DNA of 64,000 nucleotides, from assembly GCA_945897365.1 (NCBI GenBank), contig CAMDFD010000007.1, positions 93,635 to 157,634 on the forward strand, read 5' to 3'. This document shows positions 17,694 through 26,348 of the stretch, piece by piece. This DNA is from Bordetella parapertussis (GTDB taxonomy: Bacteria > Pseudomonadota > Gammaproteobacteria > Burkholderiales > Burkholderiaceae_B). Position numbers and translations under genes: made by a program. Position 1 is the stretch's first letter, and every line of letters begins with the position of its first letter. The notes under the pieces are model-generated. The model searched no databases. It saw only the letters and a program-made list of their open reading frames with translations, and was not told the DNA's origin.

Positions 17694-18869
17694 CTACCGT
17701 TTTTTCTGACGGAGTAGAGCGATACCCACAAATAAGGCGGGTAAGGAGCAGACGATAAAACCGATACCGTAGTTGTTGGTCATGCCAAGCAATAAAGAAA
17801 AAATGGAAGGTGCTATCAGTGCTCCAACTTGACCGAAAGACAAGACGCCACCTGTGACGGCGCCGCGTGCACCTTCGGGTGCCTCGCGCGCTGTTTCCGC
17901 CAGCAGGACACCGTGCCAAGATAGTGCACTTGCGCTGATGAGTGTCGCGACGATCCCCACGATGATCGTTGGCCAACCTTCGCTACAAAAACTCAGCAGG
18001 ACCATACTGAGCGCCATCCCAAGCGCGAGTGCGGCCATCATTGTTCGAGGATGGACGTACGAGCTACCCAATAAACCCCAGATAATCCGACCGGGTACGG
18101 CGACCGCGACAGCGGTTGAAAACAAAAAGCCTGCGGCAATGAGCGTGTATCCCATTGTCGTGAGGTAGACAACGAAGTAAACCGTGAAGATTGTTTGTAC
18201 GGCGTTAAAGGCAAAACAGGCAAAGGAAAGATTGCGTAATTCTCTTGTGCCTATGACGGCGCGAAACGTATTTCCAAAATCAGAAAAATGAAATTTTCTA
18301 GTTGGATCACGATCATCGTCGAATTTTTTGCGCAAGGGCTCAAGCATCAGTGTAAAAACGATGCAAGCTAAGGCGCTGATCAGCATCGTGTATTGCCAGT
18401 TGAGCCACTCGGTAATCTGTGGTCCGAGCAAGCCGGCTAAAAGAAGACCAGCAGGGACTGCTGTTTGTTTGATTGAAAATATCAAAGGCAGATAACGCGG
18501 TGGAGAGCAACGACCGAGCAAGTGCGAGCTTGAAGGTGTTGAAACAGCCGCGCCACCGCCACTCACAATAGCGGAGAGGACAAGCGCAATCGGATGGCCG
18601 AGGGTCGCGAGTGCCATGCCTAAGGACAACAGCACGAGAGCTAGTTGACTCATGCGCATCGCGCCATACCGCACGATGAAACTACCGCAACCTAGTTGTG
18701 TGGAGAGTGCGGCGCAAGCGGCGATCGAGAAATAAACACCGATCCATGCTGAGTCAATCAAAAGATCCGCGATAATGGCGGGTGCGATCACGGCAGGCAG
18801 TGCGCGACCGATCGCCGCGAAGGTTTGCTGCAAGAACATTGCCACTAGGGCAAGTAGGAGGTGATTCAC
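17694..18869 (-). CDS. MFS transporter
   Basis: A 391-residue protein with about twelve hydrophobic segments and the size of a typical major facilitator. The first half contains AIGRALPAVIAPAI and GCGSFIVRYGAMRMSQLAL, where the usual MFS loop-2 motif lies; the second half begins after the basic loop PLRKKFDDDRDPTRK. There is no signal to decide between import and export or to name the substrate. It is first in the minus-strand set MFS - DUF2868 - DUF3482, with 7 bp to the DUF2868 gene, so all three may be co-transcribed. Confidence 0.85.
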   Translation of the reverse strand: MNHLLLALVAMFLQQTFAAIGRALPAVIAPAIIADLLIDSAWIGVYFSIAACAALSTQLGCGSFIVRYGAMRMSQLALVLLSLGMALATLGHPIALVLSAIVSGGGAAVSTPSSSHLLGRCSPPRYLPLIFSIKQTAVPAGLLLAGLLGPQITEWLNWQYTMLISALACIVFTLMLEPLRKKFDDDRDPTRKFHFSDFGNTFRAVIGTRELRNLSFACFAFNAVQTIFTVYFVVYLTTMGYTLIAAGFLFSTAVAVAVPGRIIWGLLGSSYVHPRTMMAALALGMALSMVLLSFCSEGWPTIIVGIVATLISASALSWHGVLLAETAREAPEGARGAVTGGVLSFGQVGALIAPSIFSLLLGMTNNYGIGFIVCSLPALFVGIALLRQKKR

Positions 18870-18933
18870 GAGGACTCAGGGTTCGTTGATTGAATATGCT
18901 TGCATAGGATAGCGCAAAACAAAACGCAGTGTT

Positions 18934-19950
18934 TCAATGCGTCTCGATGTTTAAAAAATCTCTAATAGTCCGTGTTATGGACTTCGTTTGAGGTGAGCCC
19001 GGGACGGCCCGCCAAGCGAGATGACCCCTGGTCGAATCCACCGGTGCAAAGCGGGCGTTTTTGATGCCGGCGGCAATTTGTTTTGCACCTTCAAGGCTGA
19101 GCAGACGTTCTTGAGTGCAGGGGAGAACGAGTGTCCTTGCTTTGACGCGTCCAAGCGCCTCAGTGAAGTCAGCGTCAAAGGGGGCGCTGACATCATGACG
19201 CGAGGACGCTTGATAGCGTTTGAGCAGACTCCAAGCATCCCAGCTCGCGAATCCATTCCCCGCTGTCTGAGCTTCTTGTTCAATGCTTGTAAAGTCAGTT
19301 TCAGCGATGTATTGATCCGTCACTGTCCATGCAAAGTAATGTTTTCCAGCAAGACGAAGACCTTCCGAAGGATTCTGTTGGTAGTTGCCTTGATTCCATT
19401 TTGGATCGAGTTTGACGATGTCGAGCATACGTTGTGTGGCAAGTTTGAAACTCTGACTTGCGTGCCAGTCAGGGACAAGCAGCACTGCCGACTGCACCAT
19501 GTCAGGATAGTGAATCATCCACTCCAGCGCTTGAAAGGCGCCCATCGATGCACCGGCTATGACAGCGATGGGTTGGTCTCCAAGATCTAGCCCGTTTCTG
19601 ACAAACTGAACCTGCGCATGCACCATATCCCGAATTGAATAATCCGGGAACGCTGAACCCAAGCCATCTGCGGGCTTGGAAGAAAGTCCACCTCCAATTG
19701 CATCCGTACTAATGACACAATAATGATCTGTGTCATAGGCTTTGCCCGGACCAATATGATCAATCACACTATGTCTGAGATTTCCGGTGCCGGGAAGCAC
19801 AAGCAAGAGATTATCCCTTCGCGCATTCAGTTCGCCGTAACGGACATAGCCGATCGAGAGTTCGGGCAGTGTCTGGCCAGACTCAAACTTGAAGTCATGG
19901 AGAGTGAAAACGCCTTCATGGGCATCAGGTCGATTTATCACTGTTGTCAT
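18934..19950 (-). CDS. MetX-like alpha/beta hydrolase
   Basis: A 338-residue protein of the homoserine O-acetyltransferase (MetX) type alpha/beta hydrolase group. The N-terminus has LPELSIGYVRYGEL, as in MetX. The nucleophile elbow is AGASMGAFQALEW with Ser135, where most true MetX proteins have GGS(M/L)GGMQ. The catalytic His lies in RGHLAWR near residue 310. It is alone, with no methionine genes next to it, and the elbow differs, so I call it a MetX-like acyltransferase or hydrolase and not homoserine acetyltransferase. It is divergent from the gamma-glutamyltransferase gene over a 100-bp AT-rich gap. Confidence 0.8.
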   Translation of the reverse strand: MTTVINRPDAHEGVFTLHDFKFESGQTLPELSIGYVRYGELNARRDNLLLVLPGTGNLRHSVIDHIGPGKAYDTDHYCVISTDAIGGGLSSKPADGLGSAFPDYSIRDMVHAQVQFVRNGLDLGDQPIAVIAGASMGAFQALEWMIHYPDMVQSAVLLVPDWHASQSFKLATQRMLDIVKLDPKWNQGNYQQNPSEGLRLAGKHYFAWTVTDQYIAETDFTSIEQEAQTAGNGFASWDAWSLLKRYQASSRHDVSAPFDADFTEALGRVKARTLVLPCTQERLLSLEGAKQIAAGIKNARFAPVDSTRGHLAWRAVPGSPQTKSITRTIRDFLNIETH

Positions 19951-20050
19951 CTGAGTAGGCAGAAATTGATGGGTACCGTCACTGTATGCTCGCTTGATTC
20001 ATTTGTAAATCATGTTATTTTTTAATCAAACGAAGAATAAATAAGGTGTC

Positions 20051-21658
20051 ATGATGAAAGGTGTCGTCGTATGTCCGCAGCCTCGCGCTGCCGAGGTGGG
20101 TGCCGAAATCCTAGAGAAAGGTGGAAACGCTTTTGATGCGGCGCTGGCGACTGCGTTTTCGCAAATGGTCAATGACCCTTTTATGTGCGGCTTGGGGGGC
20201 ATGGGTACGCTGCATTACTTCCATGCTGCGACGGGACTCAGTGGGATGATCGATTTCTACAATCGTGCTGGCTCCAAGGTTCGTCCTGATATGTGGGAAA
20301 AAGACTGCAAAGGTCGAACTCCGATCTCTGGCTACAGCTTGTTTGATGACTTCAGAAGCGAGATTGGTTATACCGCGATCATGACCCCGGGTACTCCAGC
20401 GGGTCTTGGCTTGTTTCATGAAAAGCTCGGCTCCATGCCATGGGCGGATTTAATCGCTCCGGCGATTGCCCAAGCCAATGAAGGGATCTTGATTACGCCT
20501 AATACCGCGAGTGTTTGGAGCGGGTATGCTCAGCCGGGCATACCCGATGGTCTTACCCGTATTCGTAAAACAGCCGAGTGCGCGCGTGTTTATTTGCATC
20601 CCGATGGACGATTGTTACAGGTGGGTGATGTGATGCGTCTGCCTGATTATGCGCGTACCCTTGAGCGTCTGGCAAAAGGAGGATGGCGAGAGTTTCACCA
20701 AGGTTCTCTTGGAGATGAAATCGCGCGTGACTTGGAAGCGAATGGCGCTTTTGTGACGAGACAAGACTTGGCGGATTATCTTCCTGAGGAGAGTGTTCCC
20801 TTGGTGGGGCACTATCGTGGTTATGAGGTGAGATCCAATCCTCCACCAGGTAGCGGCGCCACCTTGATCGAGATGTTGCAAATTCTTGAGCACTTCGATT
20901 TAGCGTCACTCGGACATGGATCGACACGGCATCTTGATTTAGTGGCGCGTGCGATGGCCGCTGCCCATGTCGATCGAAATGCTTATCTTGGAGATCCGCG
21001 TTTTGCGGACGTTCCCACCGATATGTTGATTTCAAAAAAACGTGCTGCGTATTGGGCAGAGCGAATCAAGAGCGGTCATTATGCAGGGGGTCAAGAAGAG
21101 GCACCCCCGGGCTGTACGACGCATGTGTGCGTCATGGATGCGGCGGGTAATGCCGTTTCAATGACGCATACGCTTGGTACGGCTGCCGGTGTCGTGACGC
21201 CAGGCTTAGGTTTTAACTACAACAATTCGATGAAATTGTTTGATCCTGTGCCGAATAAAAAGAACTCGATGGCACCGGGTAAAGCACGCACGACGGGAAT
21301 GGTGCCAACGATGTTGCTTAAGGATGGCAAACCTGTCCTGTTAGCAGGCGCACCAGGTGGTAGCGTGATCATCAGTGCGACACTGCAATCAATCTTGAAT
21401 GTTGTGGACTTCGGAATGTCGCCGGTGGAGGCCGTCACGGTACCGCGCATTCATTGCGAGGGGCGCGGCATTCATACTGAGGCGACGGTGCCGCGTTCGG
21501 TGATTAAAGAGCTGCGCGCGCTTGGACATACCGTTCATCAGAGCGCGCATAGTTTTGAGCCCAGCATGTCGCGCGCGCATGTTATTTCAACGATTGGCGG
21601 TCGCATGAGTGGCGGTGCAGATCCGAGAGGTGGCGCGGGGGTTGCCTATGCGAGATAG
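20051..21658 (+). CDS. Gamma-glutamyltransferase family protein
   Basis: A 535-residue N-terminal-nucleophile hydrolase. The self-processing and catalytic site reads CTTHVCVMD, with Thr356 as the expected N-terminus of the small subunit after autocleavage. Downstream GFNYNNSM and the APGGS segment (family GSPGG) complete the gamma-glutamyl site. It differs from the classical periplasmic enzyme by lacking a signal peptide: the chain starts directly at MMKGVVVCPQPRAAEVG, where the mature domain normally begins. It should therefore act in the cytoplasm, as amidohydrolase or acylase-type GGT homologues do. The substrate is unknown. The ATG follows AAGGTGTC. Confidence 0.87.
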   Translation: MMKGVVVCPQPRAAEVGAEILEKGGNAFDAALATAFSQMVNDPFMCGLGGMGTLHYFHAATGLSGMIDFYNRAGSKVRPDMWEKDCKGRTPISGYSLFDDFRSEIGYTAIMTPGTPAGLGLFHEKLGSMPWADLIAPAIAQANEGILITPNTASVWSGYAQPGIPDGLTRIRKTAECARVYLHPDGRLLQVGDVMRLPDYARTLERLAKGGWREFHQGSLGDEIARDLEANGAFVTRQDLADYLPEESVPLVGHYRGYEVRSNPPPGSGATLIEMLQILEHFDLASLGHGSTRHLDLVARAMAAAHVDRNAYLGDPRFADVPTDMLISKKRAAYWAERIKSGHYAGGQEEAPPGCTTHVCVMDAAGNAVSMTHTLGTAAGVVTPGLGFNYNNSMKLFDPVPNKKNSMAPGKARTTGMVPTMLLKDGKPVLLAGAPGGSVIISATLQSILNVVDFGMSPVEAVTVPRIHCEGRGIHTEATVPRSVIKELRALGHTVHQSAHSFEPSMSRAHVISTIGGRMSGGADPRGGAGVAYAR

Positions 21659-21684
21659 GGATAGAACGAGATCAATGAAATGTT

Positions 21685-22866
21685 TTAGACCAATGCTTTA
21701 AAGAGTGTGGTCATAATCTTCATGAAAGGGATTTGCGTCGAAGCAACGATCACCATTGGAAGCACGATCGGCACTAATATGGGCATGATGCAGCTTTTGC
21801 CGATTGGAAACTTCCGCATATTTTTTACCGCAGCGTAGAGAGTTTCGATATCAGCGGATGGCCCAAGCTCGGGCGAGTCTAGGATTGCCTGCTCACCAAC
21901 TTTTTGACCGAGTATCCATTTCCGATGCACTAGTCGACCGTGCTCGGCGAGCAGTGCACCATATGCCCGCATTGCTTTTTTGCGCGTTGAGATCATTTTG
22001 GCAGAAAACACATAAAGCGGTGCGAGAACAGTCAGCCCCCAAAGTATTGCAAAAGATAGGAGAGGAAGTTTTAACGTATCGAGTGCGATCTGGTGATAGA
22101 GTGAGTCGTGTATCCAGCGAGAGGCGAGTACGGCAGACATCGCAAGCGTGACAAGAACGAAAGCTTTAGGCAGTTTTTCAAGAAAACCTAAACCACCCAT
22201 TCTGTCCGGATGGGTAGGGACGAGGGCGAGGTCTAGTTTTGAAATGCGGTAGAACAGCATAAAGAGTAGGCCAATACGCCAAAGCCAACCTAATAGCAGG
22301 ATGGTAAAAATAGGTCTGACCACATAGAGGAACCACAATCCGCCGAAGCCCAGGCCGACGTCGAGCGTCGCCCAGGAGAGTTCGTGTGCATGGAGACTGT
22401 CAGGTGCGCCCATGAGCCACAGAAGCGTGAGCGCAAAGACAACGATCCACGGAAAGGCCTTGTCTCGAAGTCGCGTGATGTCTTGGATGATCTGAATGAA
22501 TCGGTCGCGCTGGCTGTCGATGATCAAGCCATTTTCGAGAAACTGCAAGACGATGACGCGCACGACTCTCAGCGCCATGCCTTCGGCCAATATAAGCAGC
22601 GGGATGGCGACTAAGCAACGTACATGAACGCCATAATGGGCCAATAGAGGTTCGCCAATTGCCCGATCAAGTAAGCGGCTTTCAAGCGCAGCCCAAATGA
22701 TGATCGGCAGCCAAGTAAAAAGCGCGAAAAACAACGCGCGTCTCGCGACGCCCAAACCATGGTCGGGTGCCAAACCAATTCTGCGCTGCCACCGAATCGG
22801 CAGATCATTTCTCACAATCAGGAAGTCGACAGGGTCTGCGGCAGAGCTTGGGTGTTGATCTTTCAT
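21685..22866 (-). CDS. Uncharacterised integral membrane protein
   Basis: A 393-residue protein with about seven or eight hydrophobic segments (among them FFALFTWLPIIIWAAL, AIPLLILAEGMAL and ILWGLTVLAPLYVFSA). I do not recognise a named family. A motif in the middle, LVPTHPDRMGGLGFLE near residue 217, sits in the longest polar loop and may be the functional site. The C-terminus ends with one more hydrophobic hairpin. It is convergent with the gamma-glutamyltransferase gene, 26 bp apart, and stands alone, so its context gives no clue. Confidence 0.75.
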   Translation of the reverse strand: MKDQHPSSAADPVDFLIVRNDLPIRWQRRIGLAPDHGLGVARRALFFALFTWLPIIIWAALESRLLDRAIGEPLLAHYGVHVRCLVAIPLLILAEGMALRVVRVIVLQFLENGLIIDSQRDRFIQIIQDITRLRDKAFPWIVVFALTLLWLMGAPDSLHAHELSWATLDVGLGFGGLWFLYVVRPIFTILLLGWLWRIGLLFMLFYRISKLDLALVPTHPDRMGGLGFLEKLPKAFVLVTLAMSAVLASRWIHDSLYHQIALDTLKLPLLSFAILWGLTVLAPLYVFSAKMISTRKKAMRAYGALLAEHGRLVHRKWILGQKVGEQAILDSPELGPSADIETLYAAVKNMRKFPIGKSCIMPILVPIVLPMVIVASTQIPFMKIMTTLFKALV

Positions 22867-22964
22867 TTTTGGATATTTGAACGCAGGGTGATTAATCCGG
22901 GGCGTAATCGCCCCTCGGTCCGTTCAGATGAGGCTGCGTGGTGTGAGATAGGCCAGTATGGATA

Positions 22965-22983
22965 TTAATACGTATTTAATACG
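22965..22983. promoter_or_regulatory. Candidate operator: tandem TTAATACG
   Basis: Two copies of TTAATACG (22965-22972 and 22976-22983) are spaced 11 bp start to start, about one helical turn. They overlap a short palindrome AATACGTATT. They lie in the 265-bp gap between the membrane protein and the TRAP receptor, about 150 bp before the receptor start. A TTGACA-like hexamer is nearer the gene at 23101. No regulator is adjacent, so the role is a guess. Confidence 0.3.
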
Positions 22984-23131
22984 CTTTTATAGAGGATTCC
23001 TTGCCTTGTCGGGGACCTCGTGGGTGCACAAAACCTAGGGTTTTCCTTGGTATGCGTTTATGCAGAGGCAATATAATGATGTTTGGTTAGATATCTTTTT
23101 TTGACAATGTTGTGCTGACGGAGAATCCGCC

Positions 23132-24226
23132 ATGAATCGTAGATCGTTTATTACTAAAGCAGGTATTGCCGGCGCAGCCGGTTTATCAACCGTTGCTGCC
23201 CCCGCTATTGCTCAACGCAAAATCACATGGCGCATGGTGACAACATGGCCCAAAAATTTTCCCGGCTTGGGTGTGGGTGCGCAGCGCTTGGCCGATCGTA
23301 TTACCGCAGCGTCAGGTGGTCAGCTGACTGTTCAGGTTTTTTCCGCAGGTGAACTCGTCCCTGCACTTCAATCCATTGACGCCGTCATTGACGGTGGTGC
23401 TGAGATGTCGCACGGTGCTGCTTACTATTGGCAGAACAAGAGCGTGGCGCTGTCCTTTTTCACCGGCGTGCCTTTTGGTATGACGAGTCGCGAACTCGCG
23501 GCATGGGTACGCTACTTGGGTGGTCAGCAAATCTGGGATGAGGTCTATGACCAGTTTGGTCTGCAGGGCTTTTTGTCCGGTGATACCGGAACACAAGCTG
23601 GTGGTTGGTTCCCTAAAGAAATTAAGAGTCTTGATGATGTCAAAGGCTTGCGTTTCCGTACGCCAGGCTTGGGTGGTCAGGTTTGGGGCAAGATGGGCGC
23701 CTCTGTGACTAACATGGCCGCTGGTGAGATTTTCCAAGCCCTACAGTCTGGTGCCCTAGATGCTGCTGAGTTTGTTGGCCCCTACAACGATCTCGCGCTA
23801 GGCTTCTACAAGGCACGTAAGATTTACTACACCTCGAGCTTTATTGAGCCCGGCTTGGCAACAGAGTTGGTTGTGAATAAAAAGAAATACCAAGCCTTGC
23901 CAAAGAGCTTGCAGGATCTAGTGCGTGATGTGTGCCAGGCCGAATACGACCAAGTCGCTTCTGACTTTGCCGCCAATGACCCACGTGCACTCCAGGTGCT
24001 GGTGAAAGATCATGGCGTCAAAGCCATTCCTCAGTTCCCCAATAGCGTGGTTGAGGCCGCGGCAAAGGCCTCATTAGAGGTCTTGACCTCCATCCGCGAC
24101 AAGGGCGATGCGTTGACCAAAAAGACGGCTGAAAGTTTTGTCAAGGGACTCAATACCGTTCGTATTAAAACTGAAGGTACGGATGCGCAATTTATTGCCG
24201 CGCGTGCCAAGTACTTTAAAATCTAA
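23132..24226 (+). CDS. TRAP transporter solute receptor (DctP family), Tat-exported
   Basis: A 364-residue DctP-family receptor of the TRAP (tripartite ATP-independent periplasmic) type. The N-terminus MNRRSFITKAGIAGAAG carries a twin-arginine signal, with cleavage after APAIAQ, so the protein would be exported folded. Family motifs include WRMVTTWPKNFPGLGVGA and the conserved Arg in KGLRFRTPG, which normally pairs with the ligand carboxylate. The matched permease genes are on the opposite strand just downstream (25692 to 24304), convergent over a shared terminator. Likely ligands are organic acids such as 2-oxo acids or lactate. Confidence 0.9.
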   Translation: MNRRSFITKAGIAGAAGLSTVAAPAIAQRKITWRMVTTWPKNFPGLGVGAQRLADRITAASGGQLTVQVFSAGELVPALQSIDAVIDGGAEMSHGAAYYWQNKSVALSFFTGVPFGMTSRELAAWVRYLGGQQIWDEVYDQFGLQGFLSGDTGTQAGGWFPKEIKSLDDVKGLRFRTPGLGGQVWGKMGASVTNMAAGEIFQALQSGALDAAEFVGPYNDLALGFYKARKIYYTSSFIEPGLATELVVNKKKYQALPKSLQDLVRDVCQAEYDQVASDFAANDPRALQVLVKDHGVKAIPQFPNSVVEAAAKASLEVLTSIRDKGDALTKKTAESFVKGLNTVRIKTEGTDAQFIAARAKYFKI

Positions 24227-24250
24227 TACGTTTAGTTTGAAAGTTAAAAA

Positions 24251-24284
24251 CCCGGCGATCTGTCATGGATCGCCGGGTTTTTTT
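24251..24284 (+). terminator. Bidirectional terminator, TRAP genes
   Basis: A perfect 10-bp GC-rich stem (24251-24260 with 24268-24277) encloses a 7-nt loop and is followed by seven T residues. On the minus strand it has five T residues after the stem. It separates the convergent DctP receptor and TRAP large permease genes and should end both transcripts. Confidence 0.92.
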
Positions 24285-24303
24285 ATGAGTATTTCTGTGG
24301 TTT

Positions 24304-25692
24304 TTAGTAGAGAACCTTTGGTAACCAGGTGACGAGCTCTGGGAATACAAACAAAAGAGCAAGCGCCAGCACCTGCAGACAAACAAAGGGTATGACGCCT
24401 TTGTAAATCATCCCCGTCGAAATACTGTTGGGTGCGACACTTCTCAGATAAAACAATGAAAATCCGAACGGAGGTGTGAGAAAGCTTGTTTGTAAATTAA
24501 CGCCAACCATTACGCCAAGCCAGATGGGATCGAGACCAAGCATCAATAGCACGGGTGCGGTAATCGGGATCACGATGAAAATAATCTCAAAGGTGTCCAA
24601 GATAAAGCCAAGGACGAACATGATGAGCATCACCACGATCATTGCGCCCATCGCCCCACCTGGCAGACCCGAGAGGAATTCATGTACCAGATTGTCTCCG
24701 CCCATTTGACGGAACACGATCGAGAAAACTGAGGCTCCAAACAGGATGATAAAGATCATCGAGGTGATCGTGGCAGTCGATATAGCAGCCTCGCGTAACA
24801 CTCTCAAGGACAAGCGCCAACGTAAGGCAGCCAGAATCGTTGCACCAACCGCGCCGACGGAAGCCGCTTCAGTAGGTGTGGCGATTCCACCAATGATAGA
24901 TCCCAGCACGGCGATGATCAGCAAAAGTGGCGGTACCATCGCTGTAATGACTTCTTTGAAAATCCCCTTTTTTTCTTCAGTACTAAAGGGCGTGGCTGGG
25001 CATGATTTCGGATCGACGATCGCTTTAAAGATCATCCATCCCAAGTAAAGCGCTACCAATAACATTCCGGGAAGGAAGGCTCCCGCGAACAAATCACCGA
25101 CTGAGACAGGCGTCGGTGCAAAATTGCCTTTTGACATCTGTACTTGTGAGTTGATGCCCGCCAGCATGTCGGCCATGAAAATCAGTACGGTGGAGGGGGG
25201 AATGATTTGTCCCAAGGTGCCCGATGCACAGATCACACCACTCGCGAGCTTTGGGTCATACCCTGCTCTAAGCATGGCGGGCAAAGAAATCAGGCCCATG
25301 GTCACGACCGTGGCACCCACCACGCCTGTTGAGGCAGCGAGAAGGGCTCCGACTAAAATCACGGAAATCCCCAAGCCACCACGCACATTGCCAAAGAGTT
25401 TGCCCATTGTCAGCAGCAATTCCTCGGCGATTTTGGAGCGCTCAAGCATGACGCCCATGAAGATAAAAAGCGGGACAGAAACCAATACTTCATTGGTCAT
25501 AAAACCGATATATCGACCCGCAAGCGAGGCTAGATTTGAAAAATCAAAGACCTCAAAGTAGTAGCCGATTGCGCCAAAAATGAGTGAGGTGCCAGCCAGT
25601 GAGAAGGCAACTGGAAAGCCCAGCATCAACATGCCGATGACACCAAAAAACATCAGACCCGCAAGAATTTCACCGATCAGTCCGTAATCCAT
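24304..25692 (-). CDS. TRAP transporter large permease subunit (DctM family)
   Basis: A 462-residue membrane protein with about 12 segments and the DctM domain. It is the sodium-coupled translocation channel of the TRAP system. Marks are the GFPVAFSLAG start, IPPSTVLIFMADMLAG, TPTEAASVGAVGA, and SFLTPPFGFSLFYLR near the C-terminus, which are diagnostic of the DctM/SiaT large subunit. It begins 5 bp after the small permease gene. The receptor that fits, DctP at 23132, is on the other strand. The terminator at 24251 closes the operon. Confidence 0.92.
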   Translation of the reverse strand: MDYGLIGEILAGLMFFGVIGMLMLGFPVAFSLAGTSLIFGAIGYYFEVFDFSNLASLAGRYIGFMTNEVLVSVPLFIFMGVMLERSKIAEELLLTMGKLFGNVRGGLGISVILVGALLAASTGVVGATVVTMGLISLPAMLRAGYDPKLASGVICASGTLGQIIPPSTVLIFMADMLAGINSQVQMSKGNFAPTPVSVGDLFAGAFLPGMLLVALYLGWMIFKAIVDPKSCPATPFSTEEKKGIFKEVITAMVPPLLLIIAVLGSIIGGIATPTEAASVGAVGATILAALRWRLSLRVLREAAISTATITSMIFIILFGASVFSIVFRQMGGDNLVHEFLSGLPGGAMGAMIVVMLIMFVLGFILDTFEIIFIVIPITAPVLLMLGLDPIWLGVMVGVNLQTSFLTPPFGFSLFYLRSVAPNSISTGMIYKGVIPFVCLQVLALALLFVFPELVTWLPKVLY

Positions 25693-25697
25693 GTTAG

Positions 25698-26267
25698 TTA
25701 CTCCTTACCAGTCGCTTGCGCGATCGTTGGGTAACGGAAGTCCTGTGGAATGAGATCCTCGCGCTTGGCAAGCATCAGAATAGAGCGGATCGCCATGGCA
25801 AGACCTTGGAAAGCGACCAGAACTACAAAAACGAGAATAAAGGTTTTCAACACATAAAGTCCCGGCATGCCGCCCACGTTTGCAGAATTTTCCATCAGGC
25901 GCCAGGAGCGCTGAACGTAGGGTAGACCAATGTAATAAATGGCAAACATGAAGGGAAACAAAAATACACACACACCGACCAAGTCGGCGATCGCTTTTTT
26001 AGTGGACGAGGCGGGTCGATAAAAAATATCCACCCGTACATGATCTTCTCTGAATAGGGCGAAGCCAGCGACGGCGGTAAACATCACGCCATTGAGCCAG
26101 ACATATAAATCCTGCATCCAGAGCCTGGTGGTTGAAAACAGATAGCGTTCCACGACGACTGCGAAGCAGACTAAAACAATCGCAAGAGAGAGCCAAGCAA
26201 ACGTATTGCCAATGGCTTTATTAACAACGTTTATTAACCGCATTATGGCTGCTAGGATTGTTAGCAT
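25698..26267 (-). CDS. TRAP transporter small permease subunit (DctQ family)
   Basis: A 189-residue protein with four predicted hydrophobic helices (the first at about residues 20-45, with WLSLAIVLVCFAVVVERYLFS; the last near 150-170). This matches the DctQ domain, which holds the large subunit in the membrane. The motif WLNGVMFTAVAGFALFREDHVRVDIF is typical. It is first in a two-gene operon with the large subunit, 5 bp apart. A terminator (26292) separates it from the Bug gene upstream, so it needs its own promoter in the short gap 26268-26291, or read-through. Confidence 0.88.
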   Translation of the reverse strand: MLTILAAIMRLINVVNKAIGNTFAWLSLAIVLVCFAVVVERYLFSTTRLWMQDLYVWLNGVMFTAVAGFALFREDHVRVDIFYRPASSTKKAIADLVGVCVFLFPFMFAIYYIGLPYVQRSWRLMENSANVGGMPGLYVLKTFILVFVVLVAFQGLAMAIRSILMLAKREDLIPQDFRYPTIAQATGKE

Positions 26268-26291
26268 GCGGATTCTCCAAAAGAACTAAAG

Positions 26292-26325
26292 AAAACGCGC
26301 CAAAAGGTCTATCGCTCTTGGCGCG
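26292..26325 (-). terminator. Terminator after Bug copy 3
   Basis: An 8-bp GC-rich stem (26296-26303 with 26318-26325) encloses a 14-nt loop. On the minus strand it is followed by TTTTCTTT. It comes right after the Bug receptor gene and before the TRAP small-permease gene on the same strand, so it probably isolates the two transcripts, at least partly. Confidence 0.75.
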
Positions 26326-26348
26326 CGGTAAGAAAGTTTCAGCTGGTA

